Below are positions 31,455 to 41,487 of a stretch of 64,000 bases of DNA, in pieces. Source of the DNA: Franconibacter helveticus LMG 23732. Its GTDB lineage: Bacteria > Pseudomonadota > Gammaproteobacteria > Enterobacterales > Enterobacteriaceae. Position numbers and translations under genes: made by a program. The notes below the pieces were generated by a model that did no database searches, had not been told where the DNA came from, and worked only from the letters and a program-made list of their open reading frames with translations. The stretch lies in NCBI RefSeq assembly GCF_000463115.2, contig NZ_AWFX01000003.1, forward strand, positions 124,001 through 188,000, in the 5' to 3' direction. Within the stretch, counting starts at the first letter, position 1. Each line of letters opens with the position of its first letter.

Positions 31455-31754
31455 TTATTTCTGCGCTGCTTTTTGCGCCTGCTCCATCTCTTTTAACTTC
31501 TGCGCCGCCAGCTGCTGGTTCTGGCGCAGGTTTTCACTCGCCGCCACCAGAAATTCCGGGTGGTTCGCCAGATAAACCGATATCGCTTCGCCCAGCTTCT
31601 CCGGGTTGGCGGTGAAATAGTCCTCGGCGATTTTGCCGATTTGCGCTTGCTGATCCGCGCTAAAGGCGGCGGTGTCTGCCGCCTGGCTTAACACAGGCGC
31701 TGCCATTGCCGCCAGCAGAACCAGATTAGTGAAAGTGTGTTTCCTGAAGATCAT
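31455..31754 (-). CDS. Truncated BcfH-like secreted protein (N-terminal domain only)
   Basis: This is a 99-residue protein. A signal peptide (cleaved after SQA-ADTAA) is followed by FSADQQAQIGKIAEDYFTANPE and then a Gln/Lys-rich helix ending in EMEQAQKAAQK. This resembles the N-terminal oligomerisation region of ScsC/BcfH-type DsbA-like proteins. The catalytic thioredoxin domain with its CxxC is entirely absent, and there is no room for it before the repeats at 31386. It is the last gene of the fimbrial operon, 10 bases after the second chaperone. The gene may be a deletion remnant or a functional mini-protein. Confidence 0.7.
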   Translation of the reverse strand: MIFRKHTFTNLVLLAAMAAPVLSQAADTAAFSADQQAQIGKIAEDYFTANPEKLGEAISVYLANHPEFLVAASENLRQNQQLAAQKLKEMEQAQKAAQK

Positions 31755-31763
31755 GATGCGTAC

Positions 31764-32453
31764 TCATTTAAGAAGAGAAGGGGTTGTTACAACCGGCATT
31801 ACCCGGCCGTAATCATTGATGGATTGCCAGAAGAGCGGGCAACGTGCGTTACCTTTACACCAGTCCGTTTGCCGCGTGCTGAACGGGGCGACAACGCCCG
31901 GGTTATCAATGGTTTTGCCGTTAACCCGAAGCTGGAATAGCGTGACGTAATAAGGGGTTTTGTTTTCCACCCTTAACCCGCCAGCCGTCTGCTGCCAGAC
32001 CAGCGCTTTATACGCCTGCTCCGGGTCGCCCGGCAGGCCGGAGGGGCGGTAAAACAGCTTGAGGCTTGAGCGCACCGCCATCTGTACGCTGTCTGCCTGG
32101 GTTTTTCCGGAAGGAATGGCCGCGATGCTTAAGGTAAAGAGCGATTCCCGGTCATTCGGCAGGTTATCGCCGGTCTGCACCAGCCGAAGGCTGTTTTCCC
32201 TTTCGCCGTGTAGCGCGAATAAAGGCGGCGTAACCGCAAAGGGAATATCGCGGGAAATGGCGTTTTCATTACCCGGCCAGCTATTTCCCGCTGAAATTTT
32301 CGAACTGATTAACCAGGTTTCCGGCGAGCGGTTTTTTACCGTCACGCTAAGGCTTTTTTTGTTTTCGGCGAAAATAAAGCGGGTGCCGCCAATAACGACA
32401 CCAGCCTGTGCAACGCAAGAAAATATCAGCAGTAAAAAAACGAGGTTACGCAT
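31764..32453 (-). CDS. Fimbrial periplasmic chaperone 2 (BcfG-like)
   Basis: This is a 229-residue PapD/FimC-family chaperone. The signal peptide ends at AQA-GVVIG. The fold landmarks are GGTRFIFAENKKSLSVTVKN, VTPPLFALHGERENSLRLVQ and VENKTPYYVTLFQLRVNG. It donates a G1 strand to pilins in the periplasm. It overlaps the preceding subunit gene by 8 bases. Two chaperone genes in one operon match the bcfB/bcfG arrangement of Salmonella. Cysteines WCKGNARC near residue 200 could form a disulfide. Confidence 0.9.
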   Translation of the reverse strand: MRNLVFLLLIFSCVAQAGVVIGGTRFIFAENKKSLSVTVKNRSPETWLISSKISAGNSWPGNENAISRDIPFAVTPPLFALHGERENSLRLVQTGDNLPNDRESLFTLSIAAIPSGKTQADSVQMAVRSSLKLFYRPSGLPGDPEQAYKALVWQQTAGGLRVENKTPYYVTLFQLRVNGKTIDNPGVVAPFSTRQTDWCKGNARCPLFWQSINDYGRVMPVVTTPSLLK

Positions 32454-32976
32454 AAGTCAGAATAAACGTGGCCGACGCATTCGCTGTGCCTGCGACGATA
32501 GCGTCGCCGTTGGCGATATAGCGGGCATAAAAATTGAGCGTGGCTGAGGCCTGGTCTGGCGTCAGTGGAAATTTTACGCTCTCATCGCCCAGCGGAATTA
32601 TGCTTTTATCCTGGTTATAAATCGCAATGCCCACCCCGGCGGCGGAAGCCGTGTCTGAAGTAATCGCCAGCAGGTCCGCATTTTTACTGTCTGGCGTGCC
32701 GTCAAAATGTACCGAGACGGTCTGGGCTGCTGCTGCGCAATTTTCCAGCTTAATAACAAAGGGTCTGTAATCAGAGCCATCGCCAACGTTATTAAATTGT
32801 TTGCTGGCCACGCTTCCCAGATCAACGGTAAAGTTTTTTGAATCCGGCGAGACGGCGCAGGTTGTTTCATTAATTTTACCGCTGACGTAAACCGTGCCGT
32901 CGTGAGCCTGTGCGGAGCAAATAAGTATTAGCCCCGACAGAAGTGCAGCGCACGCGCTTGTGATGAAACGTTTCAT
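32446..32976 (-). CDS. Fimbrial minor subunit (BcfF-position)
   Basis: This is a 176-residue type 1-like pilin. A signal peptide (MKRFITSACAALLSGLILIC, cleaved near AQA) is followed by a Fimbrial domain with a CAV / ENC disulfide pair and the C-terminal donor-accepting ASATFILTYA strand. Length and pattern suit a FimF/FimG-like minor or adaptor subunit. It lies 9 bases after the upstream subunit gene. Confidence 0.88.
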   Translation of the reverse strand: MKRFITSACAALLSGLILICSAQAHDGTVYVSGKINETTCAVSPDSKNFTVDLGSVASKQFNNVGDGSDYRPFVIKLENCAAAAQTVSVHFDGTPDSKNADLLAITSDTASAAGVGIAIYNQDKSIIPLGDESVKFPLTPDQASATLNFYARYIANGDAIVAGTANASATFILTYA

Positions 32977-32985
32977 TGCCGCCTC

Positions 32986-33516
32986 TTACTGATAGGTCAG
33001 GTCGAAATACATTACGGCGGTGGCGTTGCCGGCCGTTACCGCAGATTTGGTGGATTTATAGCGTAAATAAAAATCCAGCGTGTTATCTCCGGCCTGTACG
33101 GGGTTAACGGTGGCATCGGTGTTATTAATGCTTACCGGCTGCTGATCTTTATTAAGGATCTGCACGCCGATGCCTGTCGCCATGGTATTTCCCGTGCCGG
33201 TATCTGAAAGCGCTAATAGCGTTGGGTCGTCACTGTCGCCCGTGCCGCTAAACCAGACTTTTGAGCCCGTCGCGCCGTTTCCGCAATCCTTTAGTTTTAT
33301 CTGGAATTTGGTGGCGGCAGTGGTGGCGCCCACTGTAGAGAAATCCCGTGGCGTAAATTCTCCCAGGTTAACGGTTTGCTCGGCGCTTGCCGCATCCACA
33401 TTGCAGGTCGGCGGCAATATGGTGCCGGTAAATTTCAGATTGTCTTCTGCGTTTACCGCCTGGCTGGCGGCCAGCAGCCCCGCCAGGCAAAACAACGTCA
33501 TTTTATTAATAGCCAT
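32986..33516 (-). CDS. Fimbrial minor subunit (BcfE-position)
   Basis: This is a 176-residue pilin with a signal peptide (cleaved after NA-EDNLK). The pilin domain has PPTCNVD and KDCGNG cysteines, and ends in AVMYFDLTYQ, the penultimate-tyrosine beta strand recognised by chaperones. It most probably is a tip adaptor between the adhesin and shaft. It lies 15 bases downstream of the adhesin gene. A strong GAGGGGAT ribosome-binding site is visible. Confidence 0.88.
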   Translation of the reverse strand: MAINKMTLFCLAGLLAASQAVNAEDNLKFTGTILPPTCNVDAASAEQTVNLGEFTPRDFSTVGATTAATKFQIKLKDCGNGATGSKVWFSGTGDSDDPTLLALSDTGTGNTMATGIGVQILNKDQQPVSINNTDATVNPVQAGDNTLDFYLRYKSTKSAVTAGNATAVMYFDLTYQ

Positions 33517-33531
33517 AGTGATCCCCTCTGC

Positions 33532-34557
33532 TTATGCGAAATCAACCCGCAAGGTGGCCAGGGCGCTAAATACGCCTTCCGCCGGGGCGTTACCGGTGGT
33601 GCTGACGGGGTACGCTTTCAGCGTCACGCTGGCATTACCTGATACATCCGTATTAAAAGGAATAATGCTGTTCGCATCGTTCGGTATAATCACGGCGCCT
33701 TCGGAACTGGTGACCACAACGCCAACGTCGGTATTGCTGCTGGCGATAGCCTGGTTATTCTGCGCAGACGGCGTCGCCTGTAGGCTTAATGTAAGGTTCA
33801 CCGAGGCGCCGATATTGGTGCACTGAATCGGCACGTTAAACGTTTTATCGGTAAAGCCATTTGGCTTTTGCCCGGCCGTTTTGAAATCTGTACTCAGTAA
33901 ATTGCCGAAATCTACCGTTACCACCTGGCCTGCGTTAATTACGCAGTTTTGGGGCACCACGACATTGCCTGTTATATTAATAACGCTCATCGGTTGCGGG
34001 CCTGGCGCTTCACCACTGACGGTATTTCCATACAAAGCAACAACGGTTTTAGAAAATGAAACGTTGCCGACAAAAGGTTTTCCAATATAAAGAGATAAAC
34101 GTCCCATTGACCCAGAAGTATAGGGGTTAGAATCACCACAACCCCAGTTATCATACCAGTATTCATTCGAAACAGATGTAAAAGGTACATTAACGTATTT
34201 TTGCAAATAACCCTGTATCCATATTTTTGTTGCGACTTCAATATTATCATTCACTTTATAATACTGTTGAGCTCCGTCAAAATGCCCTAAAGGCAGATCT
34301 GTCTTTGCAGTGAAATATGTTGCGCCGAATGCTGTTCCAGCAGGACAGTCGCAAATCGCATAGTAATACTCTCCCAGATTCCAGGTAAAAGCATCGGGAT
34401 AGCTCTGGCCGGCTTTATTTTCGTCGGGGCTGGTTATCGTTTTGGTACCAAAGTTATAATTATATATGTAGGGTGAGCCCATCGTGTTATGACAAGGCGC
34501 CGCCCAGCTTAATGAGCACCATAGCGATATCACTATTAGCGTAAATAATCTAACCAT
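33532..34557 (-). CDS. Fimbrial tip adhesin (two-domain, FimH-like)
   Basis: This is a 341-residue tip adhesin. After a signal peptide (cleaved near SWA-APC), residues ~20-190 form a lectin-like domain with cysteines in APCHN, AICDCPAG and WGCGDS. Residues ~195-341 form a pilin domain (VPQNCVINAG, PIQCTN, ALATLRVDFA). The binding specificity is unknown. The N-terminal domain uses visibly AT-richer codons than the pilin domain and neighbours. The usher stop lies one base upstream. Confidence 0.9.
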   Translation of the reverse strand: MVRLFTLIVISLWCSLSWAAPCHNTMGSPYIYNYNFGTKTITSPDENKAGQSYPDAFTWNLGEYYYAICDCPAGTAFGATYFTAKTDLPLGHFDGAQQYYKVNDNIEVATKIWIQGYLQKYVNVPFTSVSNEYWYDNWGCGDSNPYTSGSMGRLSLYIGKPFVGNVSFSKTVVALYGNTVSGEAPGPQPMSVINITGNVVVPQNCVINAGQVVTVDFGNLLSTDFKTAGQKPNGFTDKTFNVPIQCTNIGASVNLTLSLQATPSAQNNQAIASSNTDVGVVVTSSEGAVIIPNDANSIIPFNTDVSGNASVTLKAYPVSTTGNAPAEGVFSALATLRVDFA

Positions 34558-34558
34558 C

Positions 34559-37189
34559 TTAATTACATCCTACTTCCTGGCGTACCAGGGCTTGTTTGGT
34601 TTCAGCAATGGTGTAACGCGCCACGCACTGTTTATCTGCCGAGGCGCCCCACTTCACGTTTAAGATGCCCTCGCGCGCCAGGCCCGCCAGATAGGCTTCG
34701 CCGTTGTCGCCCACGATGGTGTCGCCGCCGCTGTCGCTGCGGGAAACCACGGCGCCAAAGGGAATCGGGTTGCCGTTATGCAGAATGCGCAGCAGCGCGC
34801 GCTCGCCCACGCGAGCTTTAAACTCCGCCCGCACCAGCGCCCCTTTTGTCGGCACCACGTTGGTCACCGCGTCGTCGATGTCCAGGTTATCCGCCAGCGA
34901 GTTGGTATCCAGCGCCATGCGGTTCTGCCGGTAGGTGGTGGCGAACGGCACGACCGCGTAGCCGCGCCAGTCGGTGCGAATACCGGGTTCCCCTTCTACC
35001 TTCACATCGTCCGCGCCGGGGGCGGCTATCAGTACGTTGGTGTCGCCCAGCGGCTGGCTCAGGGTGACGCCGTTCGGGTGAACCACCACGCCGCCGCTCA
35101 GGCCGTAGTTAACCTGCTGGTAGTCGCCGTTGTCGCTGTAGTTGTAGCCGACGTTGGCGTTGCCATAAGCGCCGTTGTATTGCATGCCCGCGGTGCCGCT
35201 GGTGCCAACGCCGTGGTTCTGATAACCCTGCTGGACGTTGTAGCTGAGGTTGTTGCCTTCCAGCAGCGTGCCGTTCAGACCGGCGGTTTGCGCCGTTTTG
35301 CCATGCTTATCGGTGTTGATGTTATAGGTGGCGTAAGTGCTGTTATAGCTGCGCGTCACGTCGCCGCCAGGGTGCAGCCACTGGCTGATCGGCAGTGAAA
35401 TATTCAGCGCATAAATCTGGTCGCCTTCCGGCGCGCCCACGCCTTTGTTGTAGTTGTAAGAAAGGCTGTAGGTGATGCCTTTCACCGTGCCGCTATAGCC
35501 CACCTGCAACAGGGAATCTTTTTCATCAGTGTGCCAGTAGCTTTGCTGGCTGCCGGTCACAAACAGCGAGCCGAAGTCGTTCAACTGTTGTGAAACGCTC
35601 AGCTGGATTTTGCCGCGCTTGCTGTAATAAAGGTTGTAGTAATTCGCCCAGTCCGGCAGGTTGTCTTTCTTGCTGTCTGCCGGGTCGATGGTGTAACCGC
35701 GCATGTGCTTATAGGCGGTGTCATCCAGCGTATAGAAGCCCGACGTTGAATAGCGGTAGCCCAACAGCTGGAAGTTAGTGCCGAAATCGTTAAGCGATTT
35801 TGCATACAGGAAGCGTATCGACTGACCATCGTGCTTCGATTCATCCGCCAGCGTACTGCGCGCCTGGGTCACGTCCATGGAAATGGCGCCGAAGTTGCCC
35901 ATGTTCAGGCCCGAGCCCAGCGCAAAAGCCGCGTAGTTGTTAGAGAACTGCGTGCCGCCGTAAATCGTAAAGCCGCGCGGCAGACCCCAGATAATCGTTC
36001 CCTGGCCGAATTTAACATCGTCCTGCTGGCTGCTGCTGCCATGGTACTCGGCAGCGGTAAGCGCATATTTAATACGGCCTTCGCGCTGCAACACGGGCAC
36101 GGCGGAATAAGGCACCGAGTAGCTGGTTACGCTGCCGTCGGTCTCTTTCACCTCTACGGTCAAGTCGCCGCTGGAAGAGGTGGGGAAGAGGTCGTCGATG
36201 GCGAAGGCGCCAGGCGTGACGTAGCTCTGATAGATGACGTAGCCGTTCTGCTTGATGGTGACCTGCGCATTGCTTTTAGCGATGCCGCGAACGGTAGGCG
36301 CAAAGCCCCTCAGGCTGTCCGGCAGCATATTGTCATCGGAGGCAAGCTGTACGCCGCGGAACGGCACGCTGTCGAAGACATCCGACGTGGTATAGCTTTC
36401 ACCCACGATCAGCGCGCTTTTCAGCGGCACGATAGCGCGTTCAACATAGGTGCTGATGTGCTCCCAGTCGCTCTTGTTTTGCTGGTTCGAACTGTTGTAG
36501 TTCCAGGATGACGCATCATGCAGGCGCCAAGAACCCAGGTTAAGCCCGGTATTCAGCCCAAGGAAATAGCTGTTGCTCGACGAGCCGCCATCGCTGCGGT
36601 CGCGGTTGTTTGAACCGGTGAACTGGTAGTTCAACAGCATGGCGTTAATGCCTTCATCCCACTGCTCGGGTGGAATATAGCCGCGGGCGCGGTTTTGCAT
36701 CGCCGCCTGCGGGATGCTGATCTCCAGATGCTGTTTTTCAAAATCAAAAGTGGTGGACGCTGAAGGGATCGCTTTCGCGATATCCACGCAGCTCTCTTGC
36801 GGCGCTTTGGCGAGCGCCGGAAACGCCTGAATGTTAACGCCCATGGCGCTCAGCGCTTTCGGCGTTAGGCAGGCGACCAACCCGGTACCATCATTTTTAC
36901 CCGCCGCGTTCGCTTTCGGCGCTTTTCCTTCCGCGCGCGCGTTGAAGACCACGTCGCGGCTTGACAGAAACACGCCGTTAAGCCAGACCTCAACGCGATA
37001 AGTGCCGGGCGCCTGGCCGTTGCCTTCAAAGCGCGACAGGTCAGCTACCGCGGCGGGGTCGTTGGCGAGAAATGCCGGGTTAAAATAGTTATCAGCGTAT
37101 CCCTTGTGAGGAACCACCATGCCGATTAGCGCCAACGCTAAGGGTGAGAGGGAGAACGTTTTTAGTTGCTTTTGGTTAGTCCACTTCAT
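34559..37189 (-). CDS. Fimbrial outer-membrane usher
   Basis: This is an 876-residue FimD/PapC-family usher that assembles pilins through the outer membrane. It shows the N-terminal chaperone-binding domain (about 38-170, FNPAFLANDPAAVADLSRFE), a 24-stranded barrel with PFRGVQLASDDNMLPDSLRG and the plug region, and C-terminal domains ending QALVRQEVGCN. The start MKWTNQKQLKTF at 37189 was chosen over a TTG at 37216 that would overlap the chaperone stop. The signal peptide ends near KGYA-DNYF. Usher family assignment is certain; the bcfC label is inference. Confidence 0.95.
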   Translation of the reverse strand: MKWTNQKQLKTFSLSPLALALIGMVVPHKGYADNYFNPAFLANDPAAVADLSRFEGNGQAPGTYRVEVWLNGVFLSSRDVVFNARAEGKAPKANAAGKNDGTGLVACLTPKALSAMGVNIQAFPALAKAPQESCVDIAKAIPSASTTFDFEKQHLEISIPQAAMQNRARGYIPPEQWDEGINAMLLNYQFTGSNNRDRSDGGSSSNSYFLGLNTGLNLGSWRLHDASSWNYNSSNQQNKSDWEHISTYVERAIVPLKSALIVGESYTTSDVFDSVPFRGVQLASDDNMLPDSLRGFAPTVRGIAKSNAQVTIKQNGYVIYQSYVTPGAFAIDDLFPTSSSGDLTVEVKETDGSVTSYSVPYSAVPVLQREGRIKYALTAAEYHGSSSQQDDVKFGQGTIIWGLPRGFTIYGGTQFSNNYAAFALGSGLNMGNFGAISMDVTQARSTLADESKHDGQSIRFLYAKSLNDFGTNFQLLGYRYSTSGFYTLDDTAYKHMRGYTIDPADSKKDNLPDWANYYNLYYSKRGKIQLSVSQQLNDFGSLFVTGSQQSYWHTDEKDSLLQVGYSGTVKGITYSLSYNYNKGVGAPEGDQIYALNISLPISQWLHPGGDVTRSYNSTYATYNINTDKHGKTAQTAGLNGTLLEGNNLSYNVQQGYQNHGVGTSGTAGMQYNGAYGNANVGYNYSDNGDYQQVNYGLSGGVVVHPNGVTLSQPLGDTNVLIAAPGADDVKVEGEPGIRTDWRGYAVVPFATTYRQNRMALDTNSLADNLDIDDAVTNVVPTKGALVRAEFKARVGERALLRILHNGNPIPFGAVVSRSDSGGDTIVGDNGEAYLAGLAREGILNVKWGASADKQCVARYTIAETKQALVRQEVGCN

Positions 37190-37212
37190 GCGTTCGCACC
37201 AATAATTTGCTC

Positions 37213-37908
37213 TCAACCCGCGCAGGCTTGAGTCGGGGTATTAGCCCCATAATCGTTCAGCGTCTGGAAAGAGACTTTCCCGCTCTTTCCGCCAGGAATA
37301 TCCACCGTCAGGCTGCCTTTCGGCGCGACCATGGAATTTGGCAGCTTTGTGCCGCCGGAATAGAACTGCACCAGCGTGACGTAATAAGGCGAGGGGTTGG
37401 TTAACATCACTTGATTATTCGCAACCTGGCAGCGCAGCGTTTTCGGCGATTCAATCGATGGCGTAGGTAAATTTTTAGGGCGCACAAATAATTTAATCAC
37501 GCTCTGCGTGGCGATTTGTAAATTGCTGCCTGCCAGTTTTGATTTATCTACTGAAGGGATCGCTTTGCTGTTTAAATAAAAAACGCTTTCTCTGTCGGTG
37601 GGTAAATCTGCGCCGACATACATAATTCGCAGGATATTTTCTTTTTTCGGGTGCATGACAAAAAGCGGCGGAGTAATAATAAAGTCCGCTGATTTAGTGC
37701 CCGCAGCATTACTCACCCAGGACTGGATCAAAAAGGTAGTATTATCCGATGAGTTAGTCAGCGGTAATGAAACCTGTTTATCGCCCTGGGGATAAATAAC
37801 GCGAGTCGCTCCTAGCGCAACGCCGCCGGCATGAGCGCAGGTGGCAGAAGCCAGAACGATAAACCCTGCTGCCATTAACTGGATTTGTTTAAGACGGATA
37901 TTTTTCAT
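37213..37908 (-). CDS. Fimbrial periplasmic chaperone 1 (BcfB-like)
   Basis: This is a 231-residue PapD-family chaperone with a signal peptide ending AHA-GGVAL. It has GATRVIYPQGDKQVSLPLTN (subunit-capping region), IITPPLFVMHPKKENILRIM and LTNPSPYYVTLVQFYSGG. It has two C-terminal cysteines (LRCQV and QACAG). It feeds subunits to the usher, which begins 23 bases downstream. Low-GC codons in its middle are noticeable. Confidence 0.93.
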   Translation of the reverse strand: MKNIRLKQIQLMAAGFIVLASATCAHAGGVALGATRVIYPQGDKQVSLPLTNSSDNTTFLIQSWVSNAAGTKSADFIITPPLFVMHPKKENILRIMYVGADLPTDRESVFYLNSKAIPSVDKSKLAGSNLQIATQSVIKLFVRPKNLPTPSIESPKTLRCQVANNQVMLTNPSPYYVTLVQFYSGGTKLPNSMVAPKGSLTVDIPGGKSGKVSFQTLNDYGANTPTQACAG

Positions 37909-37925
37909 TACTGCTTACTCATATA

Positions 37926-38483
37926 TTACTGATAAAAAAGGTTGAACCATACCTGGGCGCTGGCATTGCCTGCCTTCACGGTTCGACTGGTCGACCGGTA
38001 ACGGGCGGTGTAATGCAGCACGGTTTCCCCTTCCTGAATGGGGGCGTACCTTGCCGGCGCGGTATTAGGGATAATTAACTGGCCCGTGGCATCGGTAATG
38101 CCAATGCCAATGCCTTCGGCTGCCCCGGCGCCGTTACCGGTGCGGAACACCAGCAGGTCTTTGCCGTCGGTTTCACCAGAGAACATCACGCCAACGTTCT
38201 GGCTGACGTTGGTGGAGCAATCCTCCAGCTTGATGCGAAAGGGGTGAGGATCTGTCCACTCCCCAAGATCGGTGAAGCTGTTGCTTCGTACTTGTCCCAT
38301 CAGGACTGTTTGATCCTGGCTATCCACCGCAACGGCGCACGCTGCATTAACCACTTCACCGAAAAAACGGACATCGCCATCACGAAATCCGCCGTAATCG
38401 GTTATGGCCTGTACGGGAAGCGAGAGAAGAAAACCAGATAAAATCAACGTGCTGCAAAGGTCGGGACGCTTTTTCTGCCGCAT
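37926..38483 (-). CDS. Second FimA-like fimbrial subunit
   Basis: This is a 185-residue pilin starting MRQKKRPDLCSTLILSGFLL. The pilin domain holds GEVVNAACAVAVDSQDQTVL, almost the same as the major subunit's corresponding segment, and ends in VWFNLFYQ. A GGAGG site precedes the ATG; the open extension to 38594 overlaps the upstream gene's 3' end and terminator, so I exclude it. It is separated from the major subunit gene by a terminator-like hairpin, suggesting lower expression. Confidence 0.87.
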   Translation of the reverse strand: MRQKKRPDLCSTLILSGFLLSLPVQAITDYGGFRDGDVRFFGEVVNAACAVAVDSQDQTVLMGQVRSNSFTDLGEWTDPHPFRIKLEDCSTNVSQNVGVMFSGETDGKDLLVFRTGNGAGAAEGIGIGITDATGQLIIPNTAPARYAPIQEGETVLHYTARYRSTSRTVKAGNASAQVWFNLFYQ

Positions 38484-38510
38484 GACGCCTCCACTGCGAA
38501 AGGAGAAAAA

Positions 38511-38536
38511 ACGGCTCCGTAAAAAACCGGAGCCGT
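38511..38536 (-). terminator. Attenuating terminator after the major pilin gene
   Basis: The minus strand reads ACGGCTCCG, an 8-base loop, CGGAGCCGT, then TTTTT, a near-perfect intrinsic terminator. It lies within the operon, between the major subunit and the next pilin, so it could keep the major subunit in excess. Confidence 0.85.
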
Positions 38537-38556
38537 GCAGCGCTCGCTGAGTTATA

Positions 38557-39099
38557 TCAGGAATAAACCATGTTAAAGGTAGCGACAGCAGCAACGTTAC
38601 CCGGTGTTGCGGCGGCGTCGGTCGCGATGTAATCCACGCTCAGCGGGATTACGTTCGAACCATCAACAAGCGTAACTTTGGAAGAGGTGTCGCCAATTGC
38701 CAGTTTGTTGCCGTCCGGTCCGTAGAGTTGCAGCGCAACGTGGCTGGCGGCGCCAGCACCGGCGGTGTTAGCGAGGGTACCGGCAACGTTAGCATCTTCC
38801 TGGCCGTTGAAAATTACCGCGGCGGCAGTGGCAACGGTAGTGTCACAGTCTTCCAGTTTGATGTTAAACGCTTCTTTCTGGTTAGCCGCAGAGCCCGCAG
38901 TAGCCAGACGGACAGTGCGCACCTGGCCCAGGGTCACGGTCTGGTCAACAGAATCGGCGGATACCGCGCATGCGGCGTTAACTACTTCACCTTTAAAATT
39001 AATGGTGCCGCCGTTAACCGTCACATCTGCCTGTGCAGCAGACATTACGCCGCCTGCCAACAGAGCCGTTACTACCATTGCTAAAACGTGCTTATTCAT
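38557..39099 (-). CDS. Major fimbrial subunit (FimA-like)
   Basis: This is a 180-residue type 1-like major pilin. Signal peptide MNKHVLAMVVTALLAGG is cleaved after AQA. The pilin domain has GEVVNAACAVSAD and LEDCDTT (conserved disulfide), and ends ATFNMVYS. The ATG at 39099 has GGAG at 7-base spacing; the TTG two codons earlier is not needed. It is first in the nine-gene operon. Confidence 0.93.
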   Translation of the reverse strand: MNKHVLAMVVTALLAGGVMSAAQADVTVNGGTINFKGEVVNAACAVSADSVDQTVTLGQVRTVRLATAGSAANQKEAFNIKLEDCDTTVATAAAVIFNGQEDANVAGTLANTAGAGAASHVALQLYGPDGNKLAIGDTSSKVTLVDGSNVIPLSVDYIATDAAATPGNVAAVATFNMVYS

Positions 39100-39671
39100 T
39101 TTCAATCTCCGTATAATATCTTGATAAAACTTCCATTAATTAGAAGATAAAAATCACGTCAATATTTATGGCGCAGACTTTTATTTTCCAGTGACTTAAA
39201 GCGGGCGGGTTGAATCGCGCTTTAAAAAATTAAATTTTAATTAAACGCAGGGGGGCGATTAACATTTAATTTTGCAGAGGCGAACAATTCATGCTCCTAC
39301 TAAAGTGAGGTTATTTTCTCCAGGGGTTAAATTTTTTGCAATTTTATATTTAGTCTACAAATGGACAGGAGTAAAACAATAAAAGGAAAAGTGGTCTAAT
39401 TATGGACTGGAATTAAGTTTGTTCTAATTTTGTGTATTGGTTGTTACTGAATGTTGCCTGGGGTGAAAGCAGCGTTATACGCAGCATTTATCTTATTCAG
39501 CGTTTGTTTTCAGGCGGTTATAATAACAGCTAATAACCACGGCGCTGTTCCGGAAATAGATTAAGTAATTAATTAAAAAAGTAATGTTCACGAGGGAATA
39601 ATACGGTAGCTAAAAAAGCTTGCCTGTTGCGCTAATAAAACAGCCCCTCTCCTGGCGGAGAGGGGCAAAGA
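39100..39671. other. AT-rich fimbrial promoter region
   Basis: This 572-base gene-less interval is markedly AT-rich compared with flanking genes (about 39160-39640), as expected for a silenced fimbrial promoter. I see no pair of inverted repeats or recombinase gene suggesting a fim-type switch. The patA terminator lies at its patA end. Confidence 0.55.
39643..39666 (-). terminator. patA terminator
   Basis: A perfect 10-bp stem GCCCCTCTCC / GGAGAGGGGC with a 4-base loop is followed on the minus strand by TGTTTTATT. It starts six bases past the patA stop. Confidence 0.85.

Positions 39672-41487
<1,816 letters not shown>

Noticed and set aside
37190..37216. TTG start for the usher
   Set aside because: It overlaps the chaperone stop, and the ATG at 37189 begins a normal basic N-terminus and signal peptide.
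39100..39640. fim-type invertible switch upstream of the major pilin
   Set aside because: No pair of matching inverted repeats and no adjacent recombinase gene were found.
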